Source of the DNA: Actinomycetes bacterium
Lineage (GTDB): Bacteria; Actinomycetota; Actinomycetes; S36-B12; UBA5976
Assembly (NCBI GenBank): GCA_021784375.1
Contig: JAJXSV010000127.1
Span: forward strand, 1 to 6,348
Length of the DNA: 6,348 nt
Direction of reading: 5' to 3'
The translations under genes were made by a program, and so were the position numbers. Shown here piece by piece: positions 5,376 to 6,348 of the stretch (positions are counted from its first letter, which is position 1; every line of letters starts with the position of its first letter). The notes beneath the pieces were generated by a model that searched no databases, was not told the origin of the DNA, and saw nothing but the letters and a program-made list of their open reading frames with translations.

Positions 5376-6348
5376 CGCCATCTCCGCAGCACCCGTCTCG
5401 GCCACAGGCTGCCCCAGTCGCACATCAGTGGCGCGCCACCGACCTCGATGCCGCTGCTGCGCGCCGTGCGGAGCGCCAGGTCGCCGGGCTCTTCGCGACG
5501 TCCGCGCTGCTGATCGTGATCTCGGTGCTGGTCTACGGCTTCGTTGACTGGAACACCAGCATCGGCCTGCCCGTGGTCGGTGACGTCAATGCCATCAATT
5601 TCTTCATGGGCCTCAGCTTCGGCTTGGGCGTACTGTGCATCGGGCTGGGTGCCATCCACTGGGCCAAACAGTTGATGTCCGATATCGAGGTTGTCGAGGA
5701 TCGTCACGATTTCCCCAGCGAGCCGCAGGACCGCGACCAACTGGCGGAAACCTTTGCAGCAGGTGTGGCTGAGTCCAGGTTCGTGAGCAGCGGCATCATG
5801 AGGCGATCGCTGCTGGGAGCCATGGCACTGTTTCCCATCCCGCTGGTGGTGCTGTTGCGCGATCTCGGTCCTTCACCCTCCAACGGCGCGCTCACGCACA
5901 CCATCTGGACAGCCGGCACCCGGCTGGTGACCGACGTCACGTACCTGCCGATCAAGGGCGATGAGGTGCCGATCGGTGGTCTCATCAACGCCGTGCCGGA
6001 GACCTTGCGCGCTATTGAGGAGCGCGAAGGCAGCCTCAATGCCCGCGCCAAGGCCGTGATCGTGGTCGTGCGCATTGATGAACGGAACATCGTCGCCCAG
6101 CAGGGTGGCAGCGCGTCCGCGCCTTGGGACTACAAGGGAGTGCTCGCCTATTCCAAGGTCTGCACCCATGTGGGTTGCCCCATCTCGCTCTACGAACAGC
6201 GCACCCACCATCTGCTGTGCCCCTGTCATCAATCCACCTTCGATCTGGCTGACGCCGGCAAGGTGGTGTTCGGTCCGGCGGCGCGCAATATGCCCCAGCT
6301 TCCGATCACCACGGACGCCGAGGGCTACCTCATCGCCCGCAGCGATTT
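5372..6348 (+). CDS. qcrA: Rieske iron-sulfur subunit of cytochrome bcc complex, QcrA (3' truncated by window)
   Basis: QcrA carries the 2Fe-2S centre that takes electrons from menaquinol and hands them to QcrC. The frame is open from GTG 5372 to the window end, giving 325 complete codons without a stop. After a polar cytoplasmic N-terminus there are two membrane helices near 37-57 and 73-97, then a loop, then MRRSLLGAM at 143-151 leading into a third helix (about 146-163). The internal Arg-Arg pair is the site where actinobacterial Rieske proteins are known to switch to the Tat pathway for export of the folded cluster domain. The cluster motifs are CTHVGC at 264-269 and CPCH at 283-286, giving Cys264/His266 and Cys283/His286 as ligands, with Cys269 and Cys285 as the usual disulfide. 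GTG 5372 was chosen because it overlaps the qcrC stop and gives a normal N-terminal domain; the first ATG comes at residue 79, inside helix two. qcrB would be expected next, outside the window. Confidence 0.95.
   Translation, partial: MTPSPQHPSRPQAAPVAHQWRATDLDAAAARRAERQVAGLFATSALLIVISVLVYGFVDWNTSIGLPVVGDVNAINFFMGLSFGLGVLCIGLGAIHWAKQLMSDIEVVEDRHDFPSEPQDRDQLAETFAAGVAESRFVSSGIMRRSLLGAMALFPIPLVVLLRDLGPSPSNGALTHTIWTAGTRLVTDVTYLPIKGDEVPIGGLINAVPETLRAIEEREGSLNARAKAVIVVVRIDERNIVAQQGGSASAPWDYKGVLAYSKVCTHVGCPISLYEQRTHHLLCPCHQSTFDLADAGKVVFGPAARNMPQLPITTDAEGYLIARSD

Noticed and set aside
4431..5423. Long leftward open frame (330 codons) opposite ctaE and qcrC
   Set aside because: It lies entirely under strongly recognised genes on the other strand. 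The composition is Gly/His/Arg-rich with no family motif, so it is a codon-bias shadow.
1..6348. CRISPR arrays, insertion sequences, tRNA/rRNA genes, phage or defence genes
   Set aside because: I found no regularly spaced repeats, transposase motifs, terminal inverted repeats or structured RNA signatures. Nearly all of the window is explained by seven ordinary coding genes.

Overview
The window is GC-rich chromosomal DNA of an actinomycete-type bacterium (Actinomycetota). The main evidence is the gene content. A diheme cytochrome c with a C-terminal anchor (QcrC), a three-helix Rieske protein with an internal twin-arginine motif (QcrA) and a five-helix cytochrome oxidase subunit III (CtaE) are hallmarks of the actinobacterial bcc-aa3 respiratory supercomplex. 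The exonuclease/UvrC-like gene, trpD, ctaE, qcrC and qcrA also follow the order I remember from Mycobacterium tuberculosis (Rv2191, Rv2192c, Rv2193, Rv2194, Rv2195).

Layout. Positions 2-1444 (+) hold the 3' part of a fused DnaQ-type exonuclease and GIY-YIG/UvrC-like protein whose start lies outside the window. It converges, with 15 bases between the stop codons, on a leftward three-gene block. In transcription order that block is a caa3_CtaG-family oxidase assembly protein (3836-2913), a small degenerate CheY-like receiver (2903-2505) and trpD (2503-1460), with gaps of 9 and 1 bases. A 138-base divergent promoter region (3837-3974) separates this block from the rightward operon ctaE (3975-4571), qcrC (4584-5375) and qcrA (from 5372 to the window end, incomplete).

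How the genes work together. QcrC and QcrA are electron-transfer subunits of the menaquinol:cytochrome c oxidoreductase. CtaE is a core subunit of the aa3 oxidase that accepts the electrons, and the divergent CtaG-like membrane protein probably helps assemble such an oxidase. TrpD (tryptophan synthesis) and the UvrC-like nuclease (DNA repair) have no obvious functional tie to respiration; they are neighbours by conserved gene order.

I see no mobile element, CRISPR array, RNA gene or clearly novel multi-gene system. The points most worth a second look are the orphan receiver, which has lost the switch Thr and Lys and sits between a respiratory assembly gene and trpD; the Asn-to-Gly change in the TrpD KHGN motif; a likely leaderless GTG start for ctaE; and a hairpin spanning both convergent stop codons.
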